This document shows, piece by piece, positions 1 through 6,943 of a stretch of DNA of 7,613 bases. Origin of the DNA: an uncultured Prevotella sp. (lineage in GTDB: Bacteria > Bacteroidota > Bacteroidia > Bacteroidales > Bacteroidaceae); contig CAAHDP010000190.1 of assembly GCA_900770515.1 (NCBI GenBank), positions 1-7,613 on the forward strand. Direction: 5' to 3'. Below the pieces are notes generated by a model. That model saw only the letters and a program-made list of their open reading frames with translations, made no database searches and was not told the origin of the DNA. The position numbers and the translations under genes were made by a program. Position 1 is the stretch's first letter, and every line of letters starts with the position of its first letter.

Positions 1-1046
1 ATCTTCTCCATCAGACCGGCGTTCTGAAGGTCGATGGAAATCTGCTTGCGCACGTCCATGCGGTCCATACCTACATAGAGACCTGCTGCCTCGCTGATGG
101 TACCGTTGTCGTTGAAGATATCGATGGTTTCCAAACCGTGCTTCAAACCGAGGGCGTGGTCGTTGATATCGTGAGCTGGAGTTACCTTCAAGCAACCGGT
201 ACCGAACTCGATATCTACGTATGTATCCTCGATAACAGGAATCTCGCGGTTTACGAGAGGCACGATCACGTGCTTGCCCTTCAACCAGGTATTCTTCTTA
301 TCCTCAGGGTTGATACACATGGCAGAGTCGCCCATGATAGTCTCAGGACGGGTGGTTGCTACTACTGCGTAGTATCCCTTCTCATCCTTGTGAATCACGT
401 TCTCCTCGTCCACCTGCTGGCAGTCCTGCTCTACTACATAATACTTCAAGTGGTAGAGCTTAGAGTGCTCATCCTTGTAGATAACCTCCTCGTCAGAGAG
501 CGCAGTCTGGGCCTTAGGGTCCCAGTTAACCATGCGCACGCCACGATAGATGAGTCCCTTCTGGTAAAGGTCGCAGAATACGTGGATGACGGCACGAGAG
601 CGGGTCTCGTCCATGGTGAATGCTGTGCGGTCCCAGTCGCAGCTGGCACCGAGCTTGCGGAGCTGCTTGAGGATGATGCCACCGTGCTCGTGAGTCCAGT
701 CCCAGGCATGCTTGAGGAACTCCTCACGGGTAAGGTCGGTCTTCTTGATACCCTGCTGGGCGAGGCGGTTAACCACCTTAGCCTCGGTAGCGATACTGGC
801 GTGGTCGGTTCCAGGTACCCAGCAAGCGTTCTTGCCCTCCATGCGAGCACGGCGAACGAGAATATCCTGGATAGTATTGTTGAGCATGTGTCCCATGTGG
901 AGCACACCCGTTACGTTTGGTGGAGGGATCACCACTGTATAAGGTTCACGACCATCTGGCTTAGAGCTGAAAAGCTTGTTGTCGAGCCAGTACTGATACC
1001 ATTTACTTTCCACTGCTTGTGGATCGTACTTACTTGCTAATTCCAT
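1..1046 (-). CDS. valS: Valyl-tRNA synthetase, N-terminal part (cut by window edge)
   Basis: Class I aminoacyl-tRNA synthetase that attaches valine to tRNA-Val in the cytoplasm and edits mischarged threonine. The minus strand reads open from an ATG at 1046 to the left edge: 348 codons of a protein usually about 870-950 residues long. The start reads [17 protein letters not shown]. The adenylation-site motif is [13 protein letters not shown], with HMGH at residues 50-53, followed by [15 protein letters not shown] (GTDHA at 79-83). [14 protein letters not shown] at about 174-187 is ValS-like and argues against IleS or LeuS. TTRPET at 231-236 is the hallmark of the CP1 editing domain. The C-terminal KMSKS loop, anticodon-binding domain and tRNA-arm coiled coil lie outside the window. 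The gene is transcribed away from the ABC-F gene. No frameshift or stop interrupts it. Serine at 84, where E. coli has glycine, looks like a lineage difference. Confidence 0.97.
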   Translation of the reverse strand, partial: MELASKYDPQAVESKWYQYWLDNKLFSSKPDGREPYTVVIPPPNVTGVLHMGHMLNNTIQDILVRRARMEGKNACWVPGTDHASIATEAKVVNRLAQQGIKKTDLTREEFLKHAWDWTHEHGGIILKQLRKLGASCDWDRTAFTMDETRSRAVIHVFCDLYQKGLIYRGVRMVNWDPKAQTALSDEEVIYKDEHSKLYHLKYYVVEQDCQQVDEENVIHKDEKGYYAVVATTRPETIMGDSAMCINPEDKKNTWLKGKHVIVPLVNREIPVIEDTYVDIEFGTGCLKVTPAHDINDHALGLKHGLETIDIFNDNGTISEAAGLYVGMDRMDVRKQISIDLQNAGLMEK

Positions 1047-1158
1047 CTTAATATGTCTTTTTAATTTTCTAATCTTTTTATCATCGAAAACTGCCCCAAA
1101 AGTTACCGCAAACAATCAATTATACGATAAAATATGCAAGTTTCCTTAAAAATACGGT

Positions 1159-1167
1159 GCAAAGATA
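1159..1167 (-). promoter_or_regulatory. Predicted -7 promoter box for valS
   Basis: On the minus strand this reads TATCTTTGC, an exact fit to TAnnTTTG, the -7 element of the Bacteroidota primary sigma factor. Transcription would start near 1156, giving valS an untranslated leader of about 110 nt. The leader is A/T-rich; I see no T-box-like sequence and no strong hairpin in it. No good -33 TTTG lies about 20 bp upstream, so the call rests on the -7 box, its position and its identity with the divergent box. A much weaker box (ATTGTTTG on the minus strand, 1109-1116) could be a second start. Confidence 0.6.
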
Positions 1168-1189
1168 CTACTTTTTGAGCGAAAATCAT

Positions 1190-1198
1190 TATCTTTGC
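1190..1198 (+). promoter_or_regulatory. Predicted -7 promoter box for the ABC-F gene
   Basis: TATCTTTGC on the plus strand matches the Bacteroidota -7 consensus TAnnTTTG. Transcription would begin near 1201, leaving a leader of only about 14 nt before the ATG at 1215. A TTTG at 1174-1177 is just 12 bp upstream, too close for a normal -33 element (about 19-21 bp). The box is the mirror image of the one at 1159-1167. Confidence 0.6.
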
Positions 1199-1214
1199 AT
1201 GAAAAAATTGCAGA

Positions 1215-3044
1215 ATGGCTAGTCAGATACCATATTTAGACGTACAAAACCTCACCAAACGATTTGGTGCGCAGGTTCTTTTTGATAAGATTTCCTTCTC
1301 TATCGCTGAAGGACAGAAGGTGGGACTCGTGGCACGTAATGGCACGGGAAAGTCTACCTTGATGTCTGTTCTGATGAATAAGGAGGGACATGAAAGCGGT
1401 GATATCATCTATCGTCGCGATTTGAAGATTGGATATTTGGAGCAGTCTCCTCAATTCGATCCAGAGGAGAGCGTGCTCGATGCATGTTTCAATCATGAGG
1501 GAGACCCGGAGAAGGTGCTCCGTGCCAAGCAGATCCTGACCCAGCTACATATTACCAATATGGAGCAGCCGATGGGGCAGCTTAGTGGAGGACAGCAGAA
1601 ACGTGTTGCCCTGGCTAATGTACTGATAGAGGAGCCCGATTTCCTGATGCTTGATGAGCCTACCAACCATCTTGATCTGGAAATGATAGAATGGCTGGAG
1701 GGATACTTGAACAGAGGAAACAAGACCATCTTCATGGTTACTCACGACCGTTTCTTCCTGGACAAGGTGTGCAATACCATCCTGGAACTTGACGATAAGA
1801 CGATTTATACCTATAGAGGCAATTATGCTTACTATCTGGAGAAACGTCAGGAGCGCATGGATAATCTCCGGGCTGAAATTCAGCATTCCAAGAATCTCTA
1901 TCGCAGAGAGTTAGACTGGATGCGCCGCCAGCCTCAGGCACGTGGTCATAAGGCTAAGTATCGTGAAGATGCCTTTTATGAACTGGAGAAGGTAGCTAAG
2001 CAGCGTATCGAAGACCGACAGGTCCGTTTGAAAGCATCTACCGTATATATCGGTTCCAAGATTTTTGAATGTCAGTATGTAAGCAAGGCTTTCGATGACC
2101 GTGGTAAGAAGAAGGTGATACTCGATAACTTCTATTACAACTTTGCCCGATTCGAGAAGATGGGTATCGTGGGTAATAACGGTACGGGTAAGTCTACCTT
2201 TATCAAGATGCTCTTGGGAGAAGTTCAGCCGGACAGCGGTAAGTTTGACATCGGTGAGACGGTTCGCTTCGGCTATTTCTCGCAGGAGGGATTGAAGTTC
2301 AAGGAAGACCAGAAAGTGATTGATGTCATAACCGAGATTGCCGATTATATCGACTTGGGTAATGGCAAGCACATGACGGCTTCGCAGTTCCTGCAGTTCT
2401 TCCTCTTTACTCCAGAGGAACAGCACAACTACGTGTATAAGTTGAGTGGAGGCGAGAAACGCAAGCTCTATCTCTGTACCGTACTGATGCGCAATCCTAA
2501 CTTCCTGGTTCTCGATGAGCCTACCAACGACCTTGATATCCAGACACTCCAGGTGTTGGAGGAATACTTGCAGGATTTCGCCGGTTGCGTTATCGTAGTA
2601 AGTCACGACCGCTATTTCATGGACAAGGTAGTGGATCATCTTCTGGTGTTCAAGGGCGAGGGCGAGATACAGGATTTCCCAGGCAACTATACCCAATATA
2701 GAGATTGGAGCAAATTGCAGGAAAAGGATGAGGCTGAGAAAGCTGCTGCTGCGGCTAAAACTGCCAGCAATAATGCAGCTGTCAATGATGGCGCCGGCAC
2801 AGCCAAGCGTGATGCCAACTTTGAGAACAAGCGCAAGATGAGCTACAAGGAGAAGCGTGAATATGAACAGCTGACCCAGGAAATTGATAAGCTCACCGCA
2901 GAACAGAAGAAGTTGGAGGAAGCTCTGTGCAGCGGAACGCTTTCGGTAGATGAATTGACAGAAAAGAGCAAGCGACTGCCGGAAATCAAGGATGAACTTG
3001 ATGAGAAGGAAATGAGATGGCTGGAATTGTCAGAGATGCTATAG
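1215..3044 (+). CDS. uup: ABC-F family ATPase, Uup type
   Basis: Soluble protein of 609 residues with two ABC ATPase domains and no membrane segments, as in ABC-F translation factors that bind the ribosomal E site; E. coli Uup acts in ribosome assembly and rescue. Domain 1: Walker A ARNGTGKS 40-47, signature LSGGQ 123-127, Walker B plus catalytic Glu LMLDEPTNHLD (E148), switch His177. A charged interdomain linker (about 205-285, with RRELDWMRRQPQARGHKAKY) is the ribosome-interacting arm. Domain 2: GNNGTGKS 320-327, LSGGE 410-414, LVLDEPTNDLD (E435), His464. An alanine-rich linker (AAAAAK, 510-515) leads to a C-terminal coiled coil (about 540-609, starting near KMSYKEKREYEQL) typical of Uup and absent from EttA. 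The first Walker A glycine of domain 1 is alanine. Nothing marks it as an antibiotic-resistance ABC-F, though sequence alone cannot exclude that. Confidence 0.93.
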   Translation: MASQIPYLDVQNLTKRFGAQVLFDKISFSIAEGQKVGLVARNGTGKSTLMSVLMNKEGHESGDIIYRRDLKIGYLEQSPQFDPEESVLDACFNHEGDPEKVLRAKQILTQLHITNMEQPMGQLSGGQQKRVALANVLIEEPDFLMLDEPTNHLDLEMIEWLEGYLNRGNKTIFMVTHDRFFLDKVCNTILELDDKTIYTYRGNYAYYLEKRQERMDNLRAEIQHSKNLYRRELDWMRRQPQARGHKAKYREDAFYELEKVAKQRIEDRQVRLKASTVYIGSKIFECQYVSKAFDDRGKKKVILDNFYYNFARFEKMGIVGNNGTGKSTFIKMLLGEVQPDSGKFDIGETVRFGYFSQEGLKFKEDQKVIDVITEIADYIDLGNGKHMTASQFLQFFLFTPEEQHNYVYKLSGGEKRKLYLCTVLMRNPNFLVLDEPTNDLDIQTLQVLEEYLQDFAGCVIVVSHDRYFMDKVVDHLLVFKGEGEIQDFPGNYTQYRDWSKLQEKDEAEKAAAAAKTASNNAAVNDGAGTAKRDANFENKRKMSYKEKREYEQLTQEIDKLTAEQKKLEEALCSGTLSVDELTEKSKRLPEIKDELDEKEMRWLELSEML

Positions 3045-3046
3045 AC

Positions 3047-3091
3047 TTTGAACTTTGAACATTGAACTTTGAGGTTTAAGCATTGAACTTT
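3047..3091. repeat. Tandem heptamer array, consensus TTTGAAC
   Basis: Starting two bases after the uup stop codon are six consecutive 7-bp units, all in register: TTTGAAC (3047), TTTGAAC (3054), ATTGAAC (3061), TTTGAGG (3068), TTTAAGC (3075) and ATTGAAC (3082), plus a partial TTT at 3089-3091. It can also be read as two 21-bp units (3047-3067 and 3068-3088) differing at 4 of 21 positions, which suggests a duplication of three heptamers followed by drift. All units point the same way, so no hairpin forms and it is not a classical terminator. Similar heptamer strings occur between genes in Bacteroidota genomes, from general memory. Confidence 0.85.
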
Positions 3092-3099
3092 ATGATTAG

Positions 3100-3108
3100 T
3101 TCGTTTGC
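3100..3108 (+). promoter_or_regulatory. Weak candidate -7 box for the engB operon
   Basis: TTCGTTTGC differs at one position from TAnnTTTG. The 103-bp gap before engB and the lack of another candidate make it the best guess for the operon promoter. TTTA at 3075-3078, inside the heptamer array, is 21 bp upstream, a fitting distance for a degenerate -33 element. Transcription reading through from uup is equally possible, since no hairpin terminator separates them. Confidence 0.3.
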
Positions 3109-3147
3109 TGACATTTAGTGATTAACATAATAATAGAAAACATAACG

Positions 3148-3753
3148 ATGGAAATTAAGAAATCTGAATTTACAATATCTGCTCCACGAGTGAGCATGTG
3201 TCCTAAGGATAATAAGGCTGAGTACGCCTTTATCGGTCGAAGCAATGTGGGTAAGTCTAGTCTTATCAATATGCTTTGCAATCATAAAGGTTTAGCTAAA
3301 ACTTCAGCCACGCCGGGTAAGACGTTGCTGATCAATCACTTCATTATCAATAATGAATGGTATCTGGTTGACCTTCCCGGCTATGGATTTGCCAAGCGCT
3401 CCAAGACTGTCCAGAAGCAGTTGGAGCAGATGATCAGCAGTTATATCCTTCAGCGTCCTCAGTTGGCAAACGTCTTTGTTCTTATCGACGTGCGCCATGA
3501 CCAGCAGAAGATTGACCGTGAATTCGTAGACTGGTTGGGCGAAAGCAATGTGCCATTCTGTATCGTTTTCACCAAGGCAGATAAGTTGGGACCGGTAAAG
3601 GCTCGTATGAATGCCGAGAAATGGATGCATGCATTGGAAGATCGCTGGGAAGAGCTTCCTCCTTACTTCATTACTAGTAGTGAAAAAAAGACTGGTCGTG
3701 AAGAAGTACTCGATTATATTGATGAGATCAACAAGTCGCTTGCTGGAGAATAA
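3148..3753 (+). CDS. engB: Ribosome biogenesis GTP-binding protein EngB (YihA/YsxC)
   Basis: TRAFAC-class GTPase of 201 residues required for maturation of the 50S ribosomal subunit in well-studied bacteria. All G motifs are visible: G1 GRSNVGKS 30-37, G2 region TSATPGKT 52-59, G3 DLPGYG 75-80, G4 TKAD 142-145, G5 TSS 176-178. Length and order match the EngB family. I chose the ATG at 3148 ([13 protein letters not shown]), which fits the usual EngB N-terminus; an in-frame GTG at 3118 would add ten residues ([10 protein letters not shown]) with no family counterpart. It is the first of four closely spaced genes; the oxidoreductase begins 15 bp after its stop. The protein is complete, with all G-motif residues intact. 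Confidence 0.96.
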   Translation: MEIKKSEFTISAPRVSMCPKDNKAEYAFIGRSNVGKSSLINMLCNHKGLAKTSATPGKTLLINHFIINNEWYLVDLPGYGFAKRSKTVQKQLEQMISSYILQRPQLANVFVLIDVRHDQQKIDREFVDWLGESNVPFCIVFTKADKLGPVKARMNAEKWMHALEDRWEELPPYFITSSEKKTGREEVLDYIDEINKSLAGE

Positions 3754-3768
3754 AAATCATCGAAACGT

Positions 3769-4752
3769 ATGAAACAGATCAATTGGGGATTTATCGGCTG
3801 CGGAGAAGTAACCGAAAAGAAGAGCGGACCGGCCTTCAATGAAGTAGAAGGCTCGCAGGTTGTGGCTGTGATGAGCCGTAGCGAAAACAAGGCTCGTAGT
3901 TATGCTGAGCGTCACCATATCCGTAAATGGTATACAGATGCTCAGGAATTGATAGATGACCCTGATGTGAATGCCATCTATATTGCTACGCCACCATCGT
4001 CTCATGCCACCTTTGCCATTATGGCAATGCGTGCAGGAAAGCCTGTTTATATAGAAAAACCATTGGCGGCAAGCTATAACGACTGTATCCGTATCAACCG
4101 TATCAGCGAGCAGACCGGTGTGCCTTGCTTTGTGGCTTATTACCGTCGTTATCTTCCATATTTCCAGAAAGTGAAGGAGATTATTGAAAACGGTACCATC
4201 GGTAAGGTAATCAATGTTCAGCTCAGATTCTCTGTGCCTCCTCGTGACCTTGACTATAAAAATGAAAAGGAACTGCCATGGAGATTGCAGCCGGATATTG
4301 CGGGTGGAGGCTATTTCTATGATCTGGCTCCACACCAGATTGATTTGTTGCAGAATATTTTCGGTGTTATCACTCGTGCACATGGTTATCCTGCTAATCG
4401 TGCTCATCTCTACAAAGCAGAAGATACTGTTTCAGCTTGTTTCTTCTTCGAAAATGGGGTTACGGGCAGTGGAAGCTGGTGCTTTGTGGGACATGAGAGT
4501 GCAAAGGAAGACCGTATCGAGGTTATCGGTGATAAGGGTTCCTTGTCTTTTTCGGTATTTACATACGAACCTATCGTTCTCATTACCAGTGAAGGAAAAC
4601 AGAGTATTACCGTACCTAATCCTTCCTATGTGCAATTGCCGATAATCAAACATGTCATAGAACATTTGCAAGGCATCGGGCATTGCGAATGTACGAGCAT
4701 CTCGGCTACTCCGGTAAACTGGGTGCTAGACCGTATTTTGTGGAAGAATTAG
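3769..4752 (+). CDS. Gfo/Idh/MocA-family NAD(P)-dependent oxidoreductase
   Basis: Predicted cytoplasmic dehydrogenase of 327 residues, a family that mostly oxidises or reduces sugars, inositols and their derivatives. The N-terminal Rossmann fold starts with WGFIGCGEVTEKKSGPAF (dinucleotide-binding GCG at 10-12). IATPPSSHA follows, then the conserved YIEKPLA with E96-K97-P98, whose lysine is the usual catalytic residue. In the C-terminal alpha/beta domain, GGGYFYDLAPHQID carries D185 and H189, the usual catalytic pair. There is no signal peptide, unlike the exported glycosidase-like members of this superfamily. Substrate and cofactor preference cannot be read from the sequence. It lies 15 bp after engB and 22 bp before the DUF4421 gene, with no sugar transporter or kinase in the window to suggest a pathway. 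The family call is firm; the role is unknown. Confidence 0.9.
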   Translation: MKQINWGFIGCGEVTEKKSGPAFNEVEGSQVVAVMSRSENKARSYAERHHIRKWYTDAQELIDDPDVNAIYIATPPSSHATFAIMAMRAGKPVYIEKPLAASYNDCIRINRISEQTGVPCFVAYYRRYLPYFQKVKEIIENGTIGKVINVQLRFSVPPRDLDYKNEKELPWRLQPDIAGGGYFYDLAPHQIDLLQNIFGVITRAHGYPANRAHLYKAEDTVSACFFFENGVTGSGSWCFVGHESAKEDRIEVIGDKGSLSFSVFTYEPIVLITSEGKQSITVPNPSYVQLPIIKHVIEHLQGIGHCECTSISATPVNWVLDRILWKN

Positions 4753-4774
4753 ACTTATATTTAAAAGTCTCGGT

Positions 4775-5998
4775 ATGAGAAAAATTTGTTCTTTGTGGAT
4801 GGTATTAACCTTTTTTCTGCTGCCTGTAGGGGCAGCAGAAAAGGAGTTTTTGTCTGCAAATGACAAGGAAAAGAGGGTGGAGGTAGCTGATACCTTTTTG
4901 GTACGCCATCTTTTCAATTCTACCATGTTTAAGCACAACTCCACGGATAGCTTGGTAAGAGCCCGCCATAAGCGGACTTTCTTTCATCAGGTGGGCAATG
5001 TCTTTACCCGGTTCTTCCGGGAATTTAACACCACCGATTCTTCCTATATCGAAGACCAGCATTACAACTATACAGTAATGCTGCAGAATACGAATACCTA
5101 CGAGATTTATACCTTGCGCAACAAGGAGGGACAGAGCATTACCTTTGCCCCTGACCCTTCCTGGCGATTAGGTCCGTATCTGGGATGGCGATGGGTATTC
5201 CTGGGTTATACTTTCGACTTGAAGCATATCAATGCCAATAACAGTCATACGAATAAAAAGGAGTTTGACTTGAGTCTCTACAGCAGTCTGCTGGGTGTTG
5301 ATCTCTTCTGGCGTCAGACAGGTAATGATTATCATGTCAAGCGTATGAATCTGGGAGAACATATCAACTGTAATGCGATGAGAAAGGCGCCTTTCGGGGG
5401 ATTTAAATCGAGTATCAAGGGGCTCAACCTTTACTATATCTTTAATCATCGAAGATTCTCTTATCCAGCTGCTTATGCACAGAGTACCGTACAGCGCAGA
5501 AGTGCCGGTTCCATGCTCCTGGGCATCGGATATACCCAACACAAACTGGAAGTGGATTGGGACAAGCTTACTCAGCTTGTTGATGATCGCTTGAACCAGG
5601 GTGTTCCTCCTGGAGAGCAGGCTAAGATAGACAGTAGCCTGATGTTTTCGCAGGTGAAGTATAGTGATATCAATGTAAGTTGTGGATATGCTTATAACTG
5701 GGTGTTCGCCAAGAATTGGCTTTTCAATGCCTCGCTCTCGGTGGGGGTAGCCTACAATCAGTCTACCTCGGATACCGAAAGTGAACATTTCGACATCATG
5801 AACTTCCGTTTCAAGAATGTTAATCTCGATGGTATAGGAAGATTTGGAGTGGTATGGAACAATACCCGATGGTATGCAGGTATGAGTACTATCATCCATT
5901 CTTATAATTATAGGAAATCTCAGTTTTCTACCAATAACTCCTTCGGCTCTCTGAATCTGTATTTCGGAGTTAATTTTGGAAGGAAACGTAATCATTAA
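4775..5998 (+). CDS. DUF4421 family protein, predicted outer-membrane beta-barrel
   Basis: Protein of 407 residues from a Bacteroidota family without assigned function. An N-terminal signal peptide (MRKICSLWMVLTFFLLPVGAA, likely cut after residue 21) sends it across the inner membrane; no lipobox cysteine is seen. The rest has many alternating aromatic/polar strands, as in outer-membrane barrels. Segments that match my memory of DUF4421 are GPYLGWRWVFLGYTFDL (133-149), LNLYYIFNHRRFSYPAAYAQ (217-236) and YAYNWVFAKNWLFNASLSV (305-323). The last strand ends LYFGVNF at F401, followed by a basic GRKRNH tail, so the aromatic residue expected at a barrel C-terminus is six residues in. It is 12 bp before the DUF1460 amidase, which suggests a shared envelope role. 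Location is inferred from sequence pattern only. Confidence 0.85.
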   Translation: MRKICSLWMVLTFFLLPVGAAEKEFLSANDKEKRVEVADTFLVRHLFNSTMFKHNSTDSLVRARHKRTFFHQVGNVFTRFFREFNTTDSSYIEDQHYNYTVMLQNTNTYEIYTLRNKEGQSITFAPDPSWRLGPYLGWRWVFLGYTFDLKHINANNSHTNKKEFDLSLYSSLLGVDLFWRQTGNDYHVKRMNLGEHINCNAMRKAPFGGFKSSIKGLNLYYIFNHRRFSYPAAYAQSTVQRRSAGSMLLGIGYTQHKLEVDWDKLTQLVDDRLNQGVPPGEQAKIDSSLMFSQVKYSDINVSCGYAYNWVFAKNWLFNASLSVGVAYNQSTSDTESEHFDIMNFRFKNVNLDGIGRFGVVWNNTRWYAGMSTIIHSYNYRKSQFSTNNSFGSLNLYFGVNFGRKRNH

Positions 5999-6010
5999 AA
6001 ATTTCGAAAG

Positions 6011-6871
6011 ATGAAAATTCTAAAGAGAATATCTGTATTAGTTTTGGCTGTCTTGTCGTTGATGCCATCTATGGCAAAGAATGGTGTTGTGTATCAGCGC
6101 CAGGACAGTATTCGTATCGTCAACTTGTTGAAGCAGGCAAAAGCCTTGAAGACGAAACCTGCCAACTGGATGCTGTGGTTTGGTAAACAGTTTATGGGGA
6201 TTCCGTACGTTGGCGGAACCTTGGATAGGACAAAGGAAGAGGTTCTCATCGTGAATACACGTGAACTCGACTGTACCACCTATGTAGAGATGGTGACAGC
6301 CCTGACGATGTGCGCCCAGAAGCATGAAACCTCCTTTGCTTCCTTCTGCGAACATTTGAAGCACGTGAGATATGTAGGCGGGGAAGTATCTTATGTTAAG
6401 CGCCAGCACTATTTTACGATTTGGATGGATGATAATGAAAAAGAGGGTATTGTCAGAAACATCGCTCCTAATCCGCCATTTACTGCCGTCCAGACCGTCA
6501 ATGTCAACTGGATGTCTACTCATACATCGAGCTATAAGATGCTTTCTGCTCATCCTGAGTGGAAAGCAGGCATTCGCCAGTTGGAGCAGAGCGTAAACGG
6601 GAAAAAATACCGTTATGTTCCTAAATCGACCATTGCCAATAACCAGATATTCAGAAAGGCTATTCATGACGGTGACATCATCGTGATTGTTACCAACAAG
6701 AAAGGATTGGACACCACGCATATCGGTCTGGCTTCCTGGCACAAGGACGGACTCCACCTGCTCAATGCGAGCAGTATACATAAAAAAGTAATAGACGAAC
6801 CGATGACACTGTATACCTATATGCAGAAACATCCGGTGCAGATTGGCATCAGGGTATGTAGGGTGCTGTAA
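6011..6871 (+). CDS. DUF1460 family exported amidase (anhydro-muropeptide amidase-like)
   Basis: Protein of 286 residues with a signal peptide (MKILKRISVLVLAVLSLMPSMA, about 22 residues) and no lipobox, so probably periplasmic. The DUF1460 family belongs to the NlpC/P60 cysteine-peptidase superfamily. From the literature as I recall it, the Bacteroides uniformis member AmiA is an N-acetylmuramoyl-L-alanine amidase specific for 1,6-anhydro-MurNAc peptides, splitting disaccharide from stem peptide. The catalytic features are present: ELDCTTYVE with nucleophile C88, DTTHIGLASW with H237, and LLNASS with N252 as the likely third residue. Family-type segments FMGIPYVGGTLD and VRYVGGEVSY are also clear. 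It is the last gene of the four-gene run, 12 bp after the DUF4421 gene. Function is inferred from family; transfer of the exact specificity to this protein is likely but unproven. Confidence 0.9.
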   Translation: MKILKRISVLVLAVLSLMPSMAKNGVVYQRQDSIRIVNLLKQAKALKTKPANWMLWFGKQFMGIPYVGGTLDRTKEEVLIVNTRELDCTTYVEMVTALTMCAQKHETSFASFCEHLKHVRYVGGEVSYVKRQHYFTIWMDDNEKEGIVRNIAPNPPFTAVQTVNVNWMSTHTSSYKMLSAHPEWKAGIRQLEQSVNGKKYRYVPKSTIANNQIFRKAIHDGDIIVIVTNKKGLDTTHIGLASWHKDGLHLLNASSIHKKVIDEPMTLYTYMQKHPVQIGIRVCRVL

Positions 6872-6943
6872 TTTGGCACGCTATTTGTATAAGCCATAGC
6901 AAATATAAAAAATAAAATAATAACATTAAAAGATATAATAACT
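6872..6943 (+). promoter_or_regulatory. Intergenic leader region of htpG
   Basis: These 72 bp are very A/T-rich, especially 6900-6943, as is common just before Bacteroidota start codons. I find no exact TAnnTTTG box; TTTG occurs at 6872-6875 and 6884-6887. An imperfect inverted repeat (GCTAT 6880-6884, ATAGC 6896-6900) is too short to call a terminator or operator, and there is no CIRCE (HrcA) site. The htpG promoter presumably lies here but cannot be placed. Confidence 0.35.

Noticed and set aside
138..1040. A 300-residue plus-strand open frame opposite valS
   Set aside because: The minus strand encodes unmistakable ValS with HMGH and TTRPET motifs. The antisense frame has no recognisable domain and arises from codon bias.
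1047..1156. Possible T-box or other riboswitch in the valS leader
   Set aside because: No T-box consensus (GGTGGnACC-like) and no convincing stem-loop is visible on the minus strand; T-boxes are also not typical of Bacteroidota.
1199..1222. Seven-codon upstream ORF (MKKLQNG) overlapping the uup start
   Set aside because: Its ATG overlaps the end of the predicted -7 box, so it lies upstream of the expected transcription start near 1201 and would not be in the mRNA.
1911..2696. A 261-residue minus-strand open frame opposite uup, and similar long antisense frames at 5168-5995 and 6038-6832
   Set aside because: Each lies wholly within a well-supported plus-strand gene and shows no signal, motif or promoter of its own.
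3118..3147. GTG start extending EngB by ten residues
   Set aside because: The added [10 protein letters not shown] has no counterpart in the EngB family as I know it, and the ATG at 3148 gives the normal N-terminus.
6880..6905. Short inverted repeats between the amidase gene and htpG, considered as terminator or heat-shock operator
   Set aside because: Stems are only 5-6 bp with 11-12-base loops, no T-run follows, and the sequence does not resemble a CIRCE element.
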